Below are positions 44,585-53,090 of a stretch of DNA of 64,000 nucleotides, piece by piece. The notes beneath the pieces were generated by a model. That model was not told the origin of the DNA, ran no database searches, and was given only the letters and a program-made list of their open reading frames with translations. The position numbers and the translations under genes were made by a program. Origin of the DNA: Actinoplanes sp. NBRC 103695 (GTDB lineage: Bacteria > Actinomycetota > Actinomycetes > Mycobacteriales > Micromonosporaceae); assembly GCF_030269485.1 (NCBI RefSeq), contig NZ_BSTL01000014.1:1-64000 (forward strand), in the 5' to 3' direction. How positions within the stretch are numbered: position 1 is the stretch's first letter; each line of letters opens with the position of its first letter.

Positions 44585-45510
44585 CAGCGACCCGCAAGGG
44601 CGAGCAGCACGATGAAGAGCACCGAGGAGGCCATCAGCATCGTCACCCGCATCTCGTACGAAAGGTGCCCTTGACGGGAGGCCGGCGGAGGCTCGGCCGG
44701 CCGTGCAGTGGCGCGCGCGGTGGCCTGGACCCGGTGCCTGCGCCTCGGTCGCCCGGCCAGCGCCCCGTCCACCAGGTGCGTCGCCTGCGGCACGGCCCGG
44801 CGGGCGGCCGTCGACGGCTCCCTCAGATCCAGTGAGCACCGCCGGGCGACGTAGCTGGACCGCGACGCCGGCGCATCGGTGAAGACGAGGAACGGCAGTC
44901 CGCTCGCGGTGATCGCGCTCTCGCGGGTGGAGAACGTCCACGGCTCACGGCCCAGGCACTGGATGGCGGCCCAGAGCAGCGCCCGCGGATCGGCGCCGTG
45001 CGGCCGGATCAGGTACCCGTCCGCGCCGGCCCGCTCCTCCATCAGCCCGGCGACCAGCGCGATCGCGTGGCTCCGGCAGCGCCGTGCGGCGGCGGCGAGC
45101 GCGCGGTCGTCGTCGCTCGCGGCGATCCAGCTCTCCGGGTACGACCCGTACGGCCCGGCGTGGTCCTCGGCCGGGACACGCCACGGCCGCAGCGCGATCG
45201 CCCGCTGCACGGTGACCACGTTCCGGGGGCCGATCAGCGCGCGGGTGCGGGTGGACTCCCGGTTGAGCTGGTCGCGGACCGGCATGCGCTGCAGCAGCAC
45301 GGCCCGGTCGTGCATCTCCAGGTAGCAGGTGCTGGGCTCGGTGTCCCCGGACGGCACCGACACCCGGCCGACCAGCTCCGCGCTCCAGCGGGCCCGATCG
45401 TCCTCCGGCAGCGAGCTGCGGACCAGGCCGAGCCCGCTGCCGCCGGTGTCCAGTTCCCGCGCCCACTCGAAGGTGAGCACGTCGACGCGGTGGCCGGTAC
45501 GCACGGTCAC
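44584..45510 (-). CDS. GTPase-associated, C-terminally membrane-anchored protein
   Basis: A 308-residue protein whose GTG at 45510 overlaps the GTPase stop (GTGA). Residues ~1-240 are soluble and of mixed structure (VDVLTFEWARELDTGGSGLGL, TCYLEMHDRAVLLQRM, LLWAAIQCLGREPWTFSTRE). A basic, Ala/Arg-rich stretch (~245-285) precedes a single C-terminal transmembrane helix (MRVTMLMASSVLFIVLLALAG), so the soluble part should face the cytoplasm. Position directly behind a TRAFAC GTPase suggests an adaptor analogous to the GAP1 partner proteins described for bacterial GTPase conflict systems; sequence similarity to them is not certain. Confidence 0.6.
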   Translation of the reverse strand: MTVRTGHRVDVLTFEWARELDTGGSGLGLVRSSLPEDDRARWSAELVGRVSVPSGDTEPSTCYLEMHDRAVLLQRMPVRDQLNRESTRTRALIGPRNVVTVQRAIALRPWRVPAEDHAGPYGSYPESWIAASDDDRALAAAARRCRSHAIALVAGLMEERAGADGYLIRPHGADPRALLWAAIQCLGREPWTFSTRESAITASGLPFLVFTDAPASRSSYVARRCSLDLREPSTAARRAVPQATHLVDGALAGRPRRRHRVQATARATARPAEPPPASRQGHLSYEMRVTMLMASSVLFIVLLALAGR

Positions 45511-47489
45511 GCCGCACCACCTTCGTCCGGGGCGGGCAGGGCGCCCAGCATGTCCAGCAGCGACACCAGCGGCTGCGCGCATCGCTGTGGGCGGGCGCCG
45601 TGCGGGAAGCGGCCGTCGGTGTCGCGGGCGCCGGTCGCCGACGCGAAGTGCAGCGTGGTCCGCCGGCAGCGTTGCAGCGGCGCCAGCTGGGCGTGCCGGT
45701 CCCGGCTGTGCAGGAAGGCGTACGCGTCGCGGCTCTCGGTGGCGACCAGCCGCGGCTCCCGCCAGCGCTGCTCGAGGTCGTCGCGGCCGATCCAGCGGTC
45801 CACCGGCTCGGCGAAGCGGAACAGGTCGGACTTGGACACCACGACGGCGGACGGCACGTCGAGCAGCCCGTCCGGTCCGCGGCGGTGGGTCAGCCGGTCC
45901 AGCACCGCCTCGAAGGTGACATCCGGCTCGGCCCGGGCCGGATCGGCGACGAAGATCAGCGCGTCCATCACGGCCAGGAACCGCATCGCCCGGCTCCGCT
46001 GCTGCTCCGGCGCGAGCATCTCCCCGGCCACGTCGAAGAACATCAGCGGCCGCTGACGCGTCCCGTTGGAGAGCACCAGGCCGTCGGCGAAGTCGACCTC
46101 GTCGGTGCGCCGGGTGTACTCCAGGGTCTGGCCGTGGTGGTAGAGCGGATGGACCCGGGTACGCCGGAACTCGTCGTGCCAGGCGATGTCGATGGCGCTC
46201 GTCATGATGCCGAACTGGCCCAGCGCGTCGGCCTCGACCTCGCGCATGATGCCGGCCAGCAGATGGGTCTTGCCGGCGCCGCTGCCGCCGATCAGGCCGA
46301 TGTTGATCGGCGGGCCACCGAGCAGGTACGCGGCCGGCAGATAGTGGGTCGGCGAGCCGCCGCTCGGGTTGGGGCAGCGCCGGAACGCCTGCCGGAGCAG
46401 GTCCTCGCGGCGCCGTCCACTGCCGAGGGTGCGCGCGTCGAGCGGCCGGTACGCGCCCTCGGCCCAGGCGTACAGGTCCCGTTCGGCCCACTCCACCGGA
46501 TCCAGGCAGAGATAGCAGTCCCGGCGGCGGTTCGGCGCCGGCCGGTTCGCGGAGCGGCCGCGCCACCAGCGGCGGCGGCGTTCCTGCCGCACGGGAGCAG
46601 CCTCCCGGACCGGCACCGGGGAGGTACCGCGGCGCTTGTACACCTCGTCGAAGCGGCGCTTGCCGGCCGACAGGCTCTCGTCGGCGGCGGTCGGCGACGG
46701 CATCGGCGGCGGGCTCCCGTGCACCGCCTCGAGCAGCGTCGCCGCGTCGGGGCGTTGCGCGGCCCGGGGTTTGAGCGCGTCGCCGAGCAGGGCGGCGTAG
46801 CGGGCGCCCAACCGCTCGGTCAGCGACTTGTTGTCATGGTCGAGAACGTCGCCGAGCAGGACCACCACGCTCCACAGATCGTCCCGGCTGTCGGCGACTC
46901 CGACGCCGTTGACCTGCTCGGGCGGGGCCGACGGCGCGGTGCCGAGCCGGGTGCGCGGCGTGCCGCTGAGCACGGCGCCGGCCAGGGTTCCGATCGCCAC
47001 CCGGCCGTCGCGCCACAGCACCGTCCGCGGGCCGATGCTCCGCAGGACCACACCGGCGGCGCGCAGCTGGACCAGCGCGCGGAGCAGGTCGCGGAGCATC
47101 CGGTCGATGTCGTCGTTGTCGAGGCTGTTGGCCACCGTCCGGACGCTGTGGCCGGTGACCGCCTGCCAGAGCACGTACGGCTCCTCGGTGTCGACCCGGT
47201 AGCCGATCAACCGGGGCAGGATCGCCGGGTAGTCGTCCCCCGGGTACCTGCGGGCCAGTCGCAGCCCGGCGGCGATCTCCGCGTCCAACCGGCGTTCGCC
47301 CTGCTCGGGGCGGCGCGGGTCACGGACCAGCCGGCGCTGCACGACATCACGTTCGCCGGAGTCCAGGCCGAGCAGCCGCGACCGCAGTCCGGGGGCGGGC
47401 GGCTCGGGCGGGTCGTCGACCAGCACGCTCCAGGTGATCTCCTGCCCGTCCGGGGTGATGAAGTCGAGGATCACCTTGACGTCAGCCAC
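45507..47489 (-). CDS. Pseudokinase-TRAFAC-type GTPase fusion
   Basis: A 660-residue protein. Residues ~50-265 look like a degenerate protein kinase: the catalytic loop is LRSIGPRTVLW instead of HRDxxxxN and the DFG position reads GTLAG, while the alpha-F DxWS pattern (DDLWSVVVLLGDVL) is kept, so it should not phosphorylate. A cysteine pair CYLC (about 326) and a later Cys near 372 suggest a small metal site. The GTPase part has Walker A GGSGAGKTH (Lys ~407), Walker B MFFDVAGE (about 485) and the base-specificity motif VVSKSDLF (about 552), resembling TRAFAC/double-GTPase domains of conflict systems. GTG 47489 overlaps the small membrane ORF. No transmembrane segment. Confidence 0.72.
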   Translation of the reverse strand: MADVKVILDFITPDGQEITWSVLVDDPPEPPAPGLRSRLLGLDSGERDVVQRRLVRDPRRPEQGERRLDAEIAAGLRLARRYPGDDYPAILPRLIGYRVDTEEPYVLWQAVTGHSVRTVANSLDNDDIDRMLRDLLRALVQLRAAGVVLRSIGPRTVLWRDGRVAIGTLAGAVLSGTPRTRLGTAPSAPPEQVNGVGVADSRDDLWSVVVLLGDVLDHDNKSLTERLGARYAALLGDALKPRAAQRPDAATLLEAVHGSPPPMPSPTAADESLSAGKRRFDEVYKRRGTSPVPVREAAPVRQERRRRWWRGRSANRPAPNRRRDCYLCLDPVEWAERDLYAWAEGAYRPLDARTLGSGRRREDLLRQAFRRCPNPSGGSPTHYLPAAYLLGGPPINIGLIGGSGAGKTHLLAGIMREVEADALGQFGIMTSAIDIAWHDEFRRTRVHPLYHHGQTLEYTRRTDEVDFADGLVLSNGTRQRPLMFFDVAGEMLAPEQQRSRAMRFLAVMDALIFVADPARAEPDVTFEAVLDRLTHRRGPDGLLDVPSAVVVSKSDLFRFAEPVDRWIGRDDLEQRWREPRLVATESRDAYAFLHSRDRHAQLAPLQRCRRTTLHFASATGARDTDGRFPHGARPQRCAQPLVSLLDMLGALPAPDEGGAA

Positions 47490-47601
47490 GCCGCCTCCTC
47501 CCCCGGTCGCGGAACGGCCGTCCGTACAGCCCGCCGAACGTCATGCCTGCGGCGAGCGCCGCGACCACGATCAGCACACCGGCGAGCACGTCCTGCGTCA
47601 C
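47482..47601 (-). CDS. 39-residue membrane peptide embedded in the GTPase operon
   Basis: A short ORF: GTG 47601 overlaps the stop of the upstream 769-residue gene (GTGA), and its TGA at 47482 lies 8 bases inside the start of the pseudokinase-GTPase gene. The product VTQDVLAGVLIVVAALAAGM, then TFGGLYGRPFRDRGRRRRG, has one transmembrane helix (residues ~5-26) followed by a strongly basic tail, so the tail should be cytoplasmic. Overlap on both sides is hard to explain unless it is translated. It could anchor or regulate the GTPase; function unknown. Confidence 0.65.
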   Translation of the reverse strand: MTQDVLAGVLIVVAALAAGMTFGGLYGRPFRDRGRRRRG

Positions 47602-49907
47602 CGCTGCTCACCGCCGGTCCATTCCCCGCCGGACGAGGCGCCGGACGGGGCGCCGGAGGATGCCTCGCTCTGCACCTGGCGCACGCCGGCCCGCAGAGGA
47701 ACCAGGTGCAGCAGGCCCGCGGCCCGGCCGGTCGAGGTCCACACCATCGCCGACACGTCAGCCGGGTCGACCGGGTCGTGCTGATCGGGGTCGGTGAAGA
47801 CGGCCCACGCCTGCCGCGGCGCGAACCTGATCGTCACCGCGCGCCGGTCCCGGCTCAGCATCGGCGCCTGATGGTCGGCGCAGAGCAGCTGGGCCGGCTG
47901 GTCGTGGCCGAACACCACCCCGCGCAGACCGCTGTGCCACCAGCTCAGCTGCTCGGCGTCCCGGCGTGACGGCCAGCCCGGGGGTGGCTCCTCGACGCCG
48001 TGCCGCCGCAGGTGACCCTCGTACTCGTCGAGCAGGTCGCCGGCGTGCCGTGCGGCCCGCTCGGGCAGCCCGTCCAGATCGCCGGCGCGCGCCTCCGCCC
48101 ACCGTTCCGCGAGGCAGAGCTGCACCAGCCCGGAGAGGTCGGCCCGGATCGCCTCGGTCGCCGCGTTGCCGCCGGCCGGCATCACCGCACCGGCCTGCCG
48201 GCTCGGCACTCCGCCGGGCTCCTGCTGGGCCCGGGACAGGAAGGCCGCCCGGATCGCGTCCAGTGCGGACGCCGTGGTCCGGAACGTGTTCGAGGCCTGC
48301 CGCCGGGCGTCCATGACCGACCACTCGCCGGTGGTCTCGTTGTAAAGGGAGGTGAGGGCGTCGAGGGCGGGCCGCAGGCCACCGGGGGCGGGGCCGAGAC
48401 TGCGCTCCCAGCGGCGCACGAGCCGCCGCCACCACAGGACCGGCGCCAGCACGGCCATCAGGAGACCGGCCGCGACCAGCGCCACCGCGGTCTCCTGGCC
48501 GGTGACGACCGGGTCCACGACGCTCGCGGCCAGGCCGATGCCGGCGAGCGCCGCAACCGCGAACACCGCGAACACGTCCCGCGCCGCTTCCGGCCGCGTC
48601 AGCCCGAGGTGCCGGCGCTTCCCGCGCACCAGGACGGCGCCGAGCACCACGATCACGAAGGCCGCCAGGCACGCGTACCGCCACGGTGGACCGGTCAGCG
48701 CGGGCAGCAGCGACGCCGTCGTCGTGAGCACCAGCACCGGCGGGCCGCCGAGACCACCGGCCATGCGCGGCGGCTCGGCGACCCCCTCGACCGCCCGGTC
48801 GAGCGCCGGGATCCGGGCGGCGCTGCCCATCGGGAGCAGGTTCGCGCCCCGGCCGTGCAGCACTTTGACGATCTGTTCCAGGCCGCAACCCTCGTCCAGG
48901 GACTGCTGCACGGTCCGGGTGACGTCCTCGACCGCCCGGGCGCCGCCGGTCTGGCCGGCCGGCAGGGTGATCCCCTCCGCCCGGAGCTCCGCCCGGCGCT
49001 GGTCGTCGCCGCGGTTGTCCAGCCGCCGGAAGAGGTCGGCGAGCACCGCGCGGTACTCCTTGACCCCGGCCGCGGCGGCCGCGGCCAGGTGCGGGACGTT
49101 CCCGCCCGCGCGCGGGGTGAACACCGACCACCAGCGCCCGGCCGCGGCCACGGTCGCGGGGACGGCGTCGACGGCGGCCTCCGCGGCGAGCATCCGGTCA
49201 CGGACCCGTCCGCCGGCCGGCGCCCCGGTCGGACGGGCGTGGTCCCGGCCCGCCGGCCGTGCGTTCGCCGTGCCGTCGCCGGCGCCGCCGGTGGCGAGGG
49301 CGACCAGCGCGCGGCGCCGGGCCGCGGTCAGGGTCCGCTCGTCGAGCCGGTTCGAGCGGACCCGGACCGCCGGCGCGGTCACCGGCGTGTGCACGTTCTT
49401 GGCCTCGGCGACGACGCGCTGGAACACCTCCCGGGTCCGCAGCGCGTCGAGCAGGTCGAGCAGCGGCGCCGGATCGCCGGGTCCGGCCGGGGGCGGGATC
49501 CGCACCACCGAGTCGGGCCCGCGGTCCGGGCGCCACGCGATGCCTGCCGGGTCACCGGCCCACAGCACGGCGACGGACTCCCGGTTGAGCACCGACGGCA
49601 GCACGACCGCGGTCCGGGTCTCCGGGTCCGCCATCCCGACCGCGACGTAGACCACCTGCTTGACCGCGCTGGAGCTCAGCACGAAGGCGAACGCCTCGCC
49701 GTGCGCGGCCAGCGCCGCCGCGTCGTCGACCAGGACGAGGCAGCTCACGTCGATGCCGCCGGCCAGCTCGCCGGTCGGCACCAGCGCGGTGGCGTTCTCC
49801 CGGACGTAGTCGTTGAAGTGCGGGTACGAGAGCAGCCCGGCGTACTCGTGCCGGAGGTCGACGACCGGCACCGCGTTCGTGACCGGGGCCGTGACGTCCG
49901 CGCTCAC
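47598..49907 (-). CDS. Large membrane protein of the tubulin-GTPase operon
   Basis: A 769-residue protein of no family I recognise. GTG 49907 overlaps the tubulin-like stop. Residues ~1-400 are soluble (PVVDLRHEYAGLLSYPHFNDYV, helical segments, VPHLAAAAAAGVKEYRAVLADLFRRLDNRG). Three to four transmembrane helices lie between ~395 and ~490 (TTTASLLPALTG, ACLAAFVIVVLGAVLV, VFAVAALAGIGLAASVV, VALVAAGLLMAVLAPVL). A C-terminal region of ~270 residues follows, with LYNETTGEWSVMDARRQASNTF. Its start and end both overlap neighbours by 4 bases. It is probably the membrane scaffold for the GTPases; that is inference from operon position. Confidence 0.65.
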   Translation of the reverse strand: MSADVTAPVTNAVPVVDLRHEYAGLLSYPHFNDYVRENATALVPTGELAGGIDVSCLVLVDDAAALAAHGEAFAFVLSSSAVKQVVYVAVGMADPETRTAVVLPSVLNRESVAVLWAGDPAGIAWRPDRGPDSVVRIPPPAGPGDPAPLLDLLDALRTREVFQRVVAEAKNVHTPVTAPAVRVRSNRLDERTLTAARRRALVALATGGAGDGTANARPAGRDHARPTGAPAGGRVRDRMLAAEAAVDAVPATVAAAGRWWSVFTPRAGGNVPHLAAAAAAGVKEYRAVLADLFRRLDNRGDDQRRAELRAEGITLPAGQTGGARAVEDVTRTVQQSLDEGCGLEQIVKVLHGRGANLLPMGSAARIPALDRAVEGVAEPPRMAGGLGGPPVLVLTTTASLLPALTGPPWRYACLAAFVIVVLGAVLVRGKRRHLGLTRPEAARDVFAVFAVAALAGIGLAASVVDPVVTGQETAVALVAAGLLMAVLAPVLWWRRLVRRWERSLGPAPGGLRPALDALTSLYNETTGEWSVMDARRQASNTFRTTASALDAIRAAFLSRAQQEPGGVPSRQAGAVMPAGGNAATEAIRADLSGLVQLCLAERWAEARAGDLDGLPERAARHAGDLLDEYEGHLRRHGVEEPPPGWPSRRDAEQLSWWHSGLRGVVFGHDQPAQLLCADHQAPMLSRDRRAVTIRFAPRQAWAVFTDPDQHDPVDPADVSAMVWTSTGRAAGLLHLVPLRAGVRQVQSEASSGAPSGASSGGEWTGGEQR

Positions 49908-52900
49908 CGCTCCGGCCCGCGGTTCTTCACGGTGATCTCCAGCGCGCGCAGCGAGTCGCCGTTCGGCGTCTCACCGAGGAACGTGCGGTCGCGGGCGGCG
50001 GTGAACGTCTTCTCCCAGAAGGTGATGAGCTGGTCGCAGCGGTTCCGGCTCCCGGCGGGCATCCGCTCGCGCATCTCGTGCAGGGTCTTCACCTGCCGCT
50101 CCGCCATGCTGTTCAGCTCCCAGTAGAGCGGATCGGGATCCGCGACGGTCGTGGAGAAGCCGCGCGGCAGGGTCTCCATCAGACCGGCACAGAAGTTCAG
50201 CCGGATCTCGCCGCCGTCGGTGAGCGTCCACATCTCGTACTGCCGCAGCAGGCTGCCCCACGACGACGCCTTGCCGAACGCGGTCAGGTCGAGCACCATC
50301 GCCTCGGCGTCCGGCCCGTCGCCGAGCGAGATCCGAATCCGGGACGGCGACTCGGCGCCGTCCGGGCAGGTCACCTGGCCGTTCCACACGGCACACAGCA
50401 GCCGCTGGAGGATCTCCTGGCGGTGCGTCTCGGTGGTGGCCAGCCAGTCCTGGTCGAACCCGAGCCGCTGCCGCCACGGGAGATAGGAGTCGTGCTTGGG
50501 CACGGACACCTCGCCGGCCCAGTCGAGCAGCACCTGCCGCAGCTCGGGCACCTCGGTGACGCCCATCCTGGTGCGGTGCCGGACGACCGTGATGGCCTCG
50601 GTCTCGCCGACCTGGAACTGGATCTCCTGGTCGCGCCGCCCGGTCAGCCGCAGCTGCGCGCTCAGCCACTTGTTGATCTCCTCGTCGGGCTGCGCCGCGG
50701 GGTAGACCACGAGCACCCGCAGCGGCCCGCTGCCCTCCGGCACGAAGCCCTCGGGGAGCATCCCGGCCATCGTCGCGACGAACTGCTGCACGTCGCTCTC
50801 GGCGACCGGCACGTCGTAGGTCCGCTTGGCCGCGGCCTTCAGCAGGTGCCTCATGTGCGGCATCAGCGGGGCGTCGTCCTGGTCGCCGCCGCGCAGAATC
50901 CGCACGACCTCCTGCTTCAGGTGCGCGAGGATCAGGCGTACGCCGTGCTCGGCGCCCCGCCCGGTCTGCGAGGCGGCGGCGAGCGCCTGCACCCAGCCCT
51001 CCTCCCCGAGCAGCGTGCTGACCACTTCTCCCTCGGTGGCGTTCTCCCGTCTGCCGCGCTTGGCCAGCCGCCGCAGCATCTCGGTGTAGGTGAGCTCCAG
51101 GTCGTTGCGCTGAGGCAGCAGGTAGGTGACGCCGACCCGGGCCCGGTAGAGCTCCTCGGCCCGCCGGTTGAACGCCTCCTCGCACTCGCGCTCGTGCTTG
51201 GACAGCTCCTCGACCAGGGACCGCAGGTGGCTGGCGAACCGGGTGAGCCGCTGCTGCCACACGTTGCGGTGGTCGTTCCAGGCGGCGTGCCAGACCCGCC
51301 GGGTGCGGTAGCGGAACCATTCGTCCTGCGCCCGTACCGTGTCACCGACCGCGGCCTCGGACACCTTGGCCTTCAGCAGACCGCCGAGCTTGTCCTGGAT
51401 CTGCACGAGCTGCGGCGCGCGCGGGTCGGTCTCCCACTGCTTGACCGGCGGGGTCGGCGGAACCCGCCGGCCCTCGAGGACGCCGCGGACGCCCAGCTTG
51501 TCGATCTCCTCGCTGAGCGCCTGGTCGCCGAGGACGACCCGCTTGAGCCGGAACACGTCCGCGGAACGCAGCACCGTGCGGGCGCCGTCCATCGGCGCGA
51601 AGTCGCGGACCAGGTCGGGCATCGTCCGGATCACGTTCTGGTCCAGGGTCTGCAGGCTCTCGTTCATCCGGACGACGCGTTCCTTGAGCATGGCCCGGAT
51701 CGCCGCGGCGCCCTTCGGTCCGGCGCCGCCGGCCGGGTCGTCGAACGGCGCGCCGCCGCGCTGCCACACCTGCCCGATGGACGACCCGTCGAAGAAGTCG
51801 CGGATCAGCTTGCGGTTGGACTCGGCCCGGCCCGGGGGCACGGCGATGAGCTCGCGTACGCCCCGGCCGAGCAACCGCCCCGCGAACATGTCGGCGAGGT
51901 CGTCGAACGGGACGGTGAGCGACCCGACCAGGCTGGTGGACACGCTCTTGCGCCCGATCCGGGTCGGCGACAGGCTCGACCGGTCGGTGACCTCGTTGAT
52001 GAAACTGTCCGCGAACGACTGGGTGTCCCCGCCGGTCTTGCCCTGCTGCACCGACTCGGTCCCGACCAGCGACATGATCATCGCCACCACCGACCGGTGC
52101 AGGTCGTCGCGGTCGATGCCGGCCGCCTTGCTGAACAGGAAAGCCGTCTGCATCGAGCCCGGCTTCATCTTGATGTCCTTCTCCAGCGGGTACCGCACGT
52201 GCAGCCCGCGGGTCACCAGGTCGGCGCTGAGCTCGTTCTGCGACCGGTTGTCCTGGTTGATGTCGTCGATCAGGCGGAAGACGTCGAGCAGCGCCCGGCC
52301 GGCGTTCAGCGACGCCTTGATCCCGCCGCCGCGCCCGTCCTCGAACGCCGACGGCATCAGCACGAGCGGGTAGATCTTCGCGGTCAGGCCGGCCCGCTGG
52401 AACGCCGACGAGACGATGTGCAGGTAGTCGTAGAAGATGCCGGCGCCGGTGCCGCCCGCGACCGAGAAGGTCACGAAGACGTCGACCGAGTTCAGCGCGG
52501 CCCGCTGGTGCGGGTTGAGCACCCGCAGCTCCATCGCGGAGTTGGTGATGGCGCCGATGGCGTTGGTGATCGGGCGGCGGATCACCTCGACGCCGTTGGC
52601 GTTGGACACCGTCTCGAAGAGCGCCGCGCGCCCCACCGTGGGCAGCTGGCCGGCGCCGAGCTTGAGTGGTACGACCAGCGGCTCGTGCTCGCCCGGCGGC
52701 AGCCAGTCCCGCACGAAGTCGGGCGCCTTGATCCGCAGGTTCTTGGCCAGCGCCGGGTAGCTGTCGAACTCCGGCAGCAGGTCGTACGCGTAGTAGGCGG
52801 TCCTGGACGCGACCTCCGCGTACGCCTCGCTGGGCACCGAGCGCTGCTGCACCTGGGCGAGCTCGTCCTCGCTCAGGTCGGCGTAGACGAACTGGAGGCA

Positions 52901-53068
52901 GGACGGCAGCTGGAACGGGTGCAGCTCGTTCAGGTTGAAGGCGGGTCCGTGCAGCTTGAGCCCGTCCGGGCCGCAGAGCTCCTCACGCAGCCTGCGCTCG
53001 AGCTCGGCGCCGATCCGGCATCCCGTGCCGCCCAGACCGACGAACATCACCGGGTGGTAGAGGTGCAT
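49904..53068 (-). CDS. Tubulin/FtsZ-superfamily protein (Tubulin_2 type)
   Basis: A 1054-residue protein, far larger than FtsZ (~400). ATG 53068 is chosen because it begins directly before HPVMFVGLGGTGCRIGAELERRL, the first Rossmann strand and loop of the family. The tubulin signature follows as VDVFVTFSVAGGTGAGIFYDYLH (about residues 195-217), the GGTG(S/T)G nucleotide loop. SAMELRVLNPHQ and DINQDNRSQNEL fill the expected neighbouring loops. The remaining ~600 residues are helical with charged coiled-coil-like stretches (about 600-720). The family (FtsZ-like proteins with large C-terminal extensions) has been proposed to remodel membranes. It is cytoplasmic and likely GTP-binding; filament formation is untested. 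Confidence 0.85.
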   Translation of the reverse strand: MHLYHPVMFVGLGGTGCRIGAELERRLREELCGPDGLKLHGPAFNLNELHPFQLPSCLQFVYADLSEDELAQVQQRSVPSEAYAEVASRTAYYAYDLLPEFDSYPALAKNLRIKAPDFVRDWLPPGEHEPLVVPLKLGAGQLPTVGRAALFETVSNANGVEVIRRPITNAIGAITNSAMELRVLNPHQRAALNSVDVFVTFSVAGGTGAGIFYDYLHIVSSAFQRAGLTAKIYPLVLMPSAFEDGRGGGIKASLNAGRALLDVFRLIDDINQDNRSQNELSADLVTRGLHVRYPLEKDIKMKPGSMQTAFLFSKAAGIDRDDLHRSVVAMIMSLVGTESVQQGKTGGDTQSFADSFINEVTDRSSLSPTRIGRKSVSTSLVGSLTVPFDDLADMFAGRLLGRGVRELIAVPPGRAESNRKLIRDFFDGSSIGQVWQRGGAPFDDPAGGAGPKGAAAIRAMLKERVVRMNESLQTLDQNVIRTMPDLVRDFAPMDGARTVLRSADVFRLKRVVLGDQALSEEIDKLGVRGVLEGRRVPPTPPVKQWETDPRAPQLVQIQDKLGGLLKAKVSEAAVGDTVRAQDEWFRYRTRRVWHAAWNDHRNVWQQRLTRFASHLRSLVEELSKHERECEEAFNRRAEELYRARVGVTYLLPQRNDLELTYTEMLRRLAKRGRRENATEGEVVSTLLGEEGWVQALAAASQTGRGAEHGVRLILAHLKQEVVRILRGGDQDDAPLMPHMRHLLKAAAKRTYDVPVAESDVQQFVATMAGMLPEGFVPEGSGPLRVLVVYPAAQPDEEINKWLSAQLRLTGRRDQEIQFQVGETEAITVVRHRTRMGVTEVPELRQVLLDWAGEVSVPKHDSYLPWRQRLGFDQDWLATTETHRQEILQRLLCAVWNGQVTCPDGAESPSRIRISLGDGPDAEAMVLDLTAFGKASSWGSLLRQYEMWTLTDGGEIRLNFCAGLMETLPRGFSTTVADPDPLYWELNSMAERQVKTLHEMRERMPAGSRNRCDQLITFWEKTFTAARDRTFLGETPNGDSLRALEITVKNRGPER

Positions 53069-53090
53069 GTCAGTGTGGTTCCTTCCGCAG

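Noticed and set aside
45511-46566. N-terminal extension of the membrane-anchored partner gene
   Set aside because: The longer frame is Arg/Pro-rich out-of-frame reading of the GTPase gene; the GTG at 45510 with its overlap is the sensible start.
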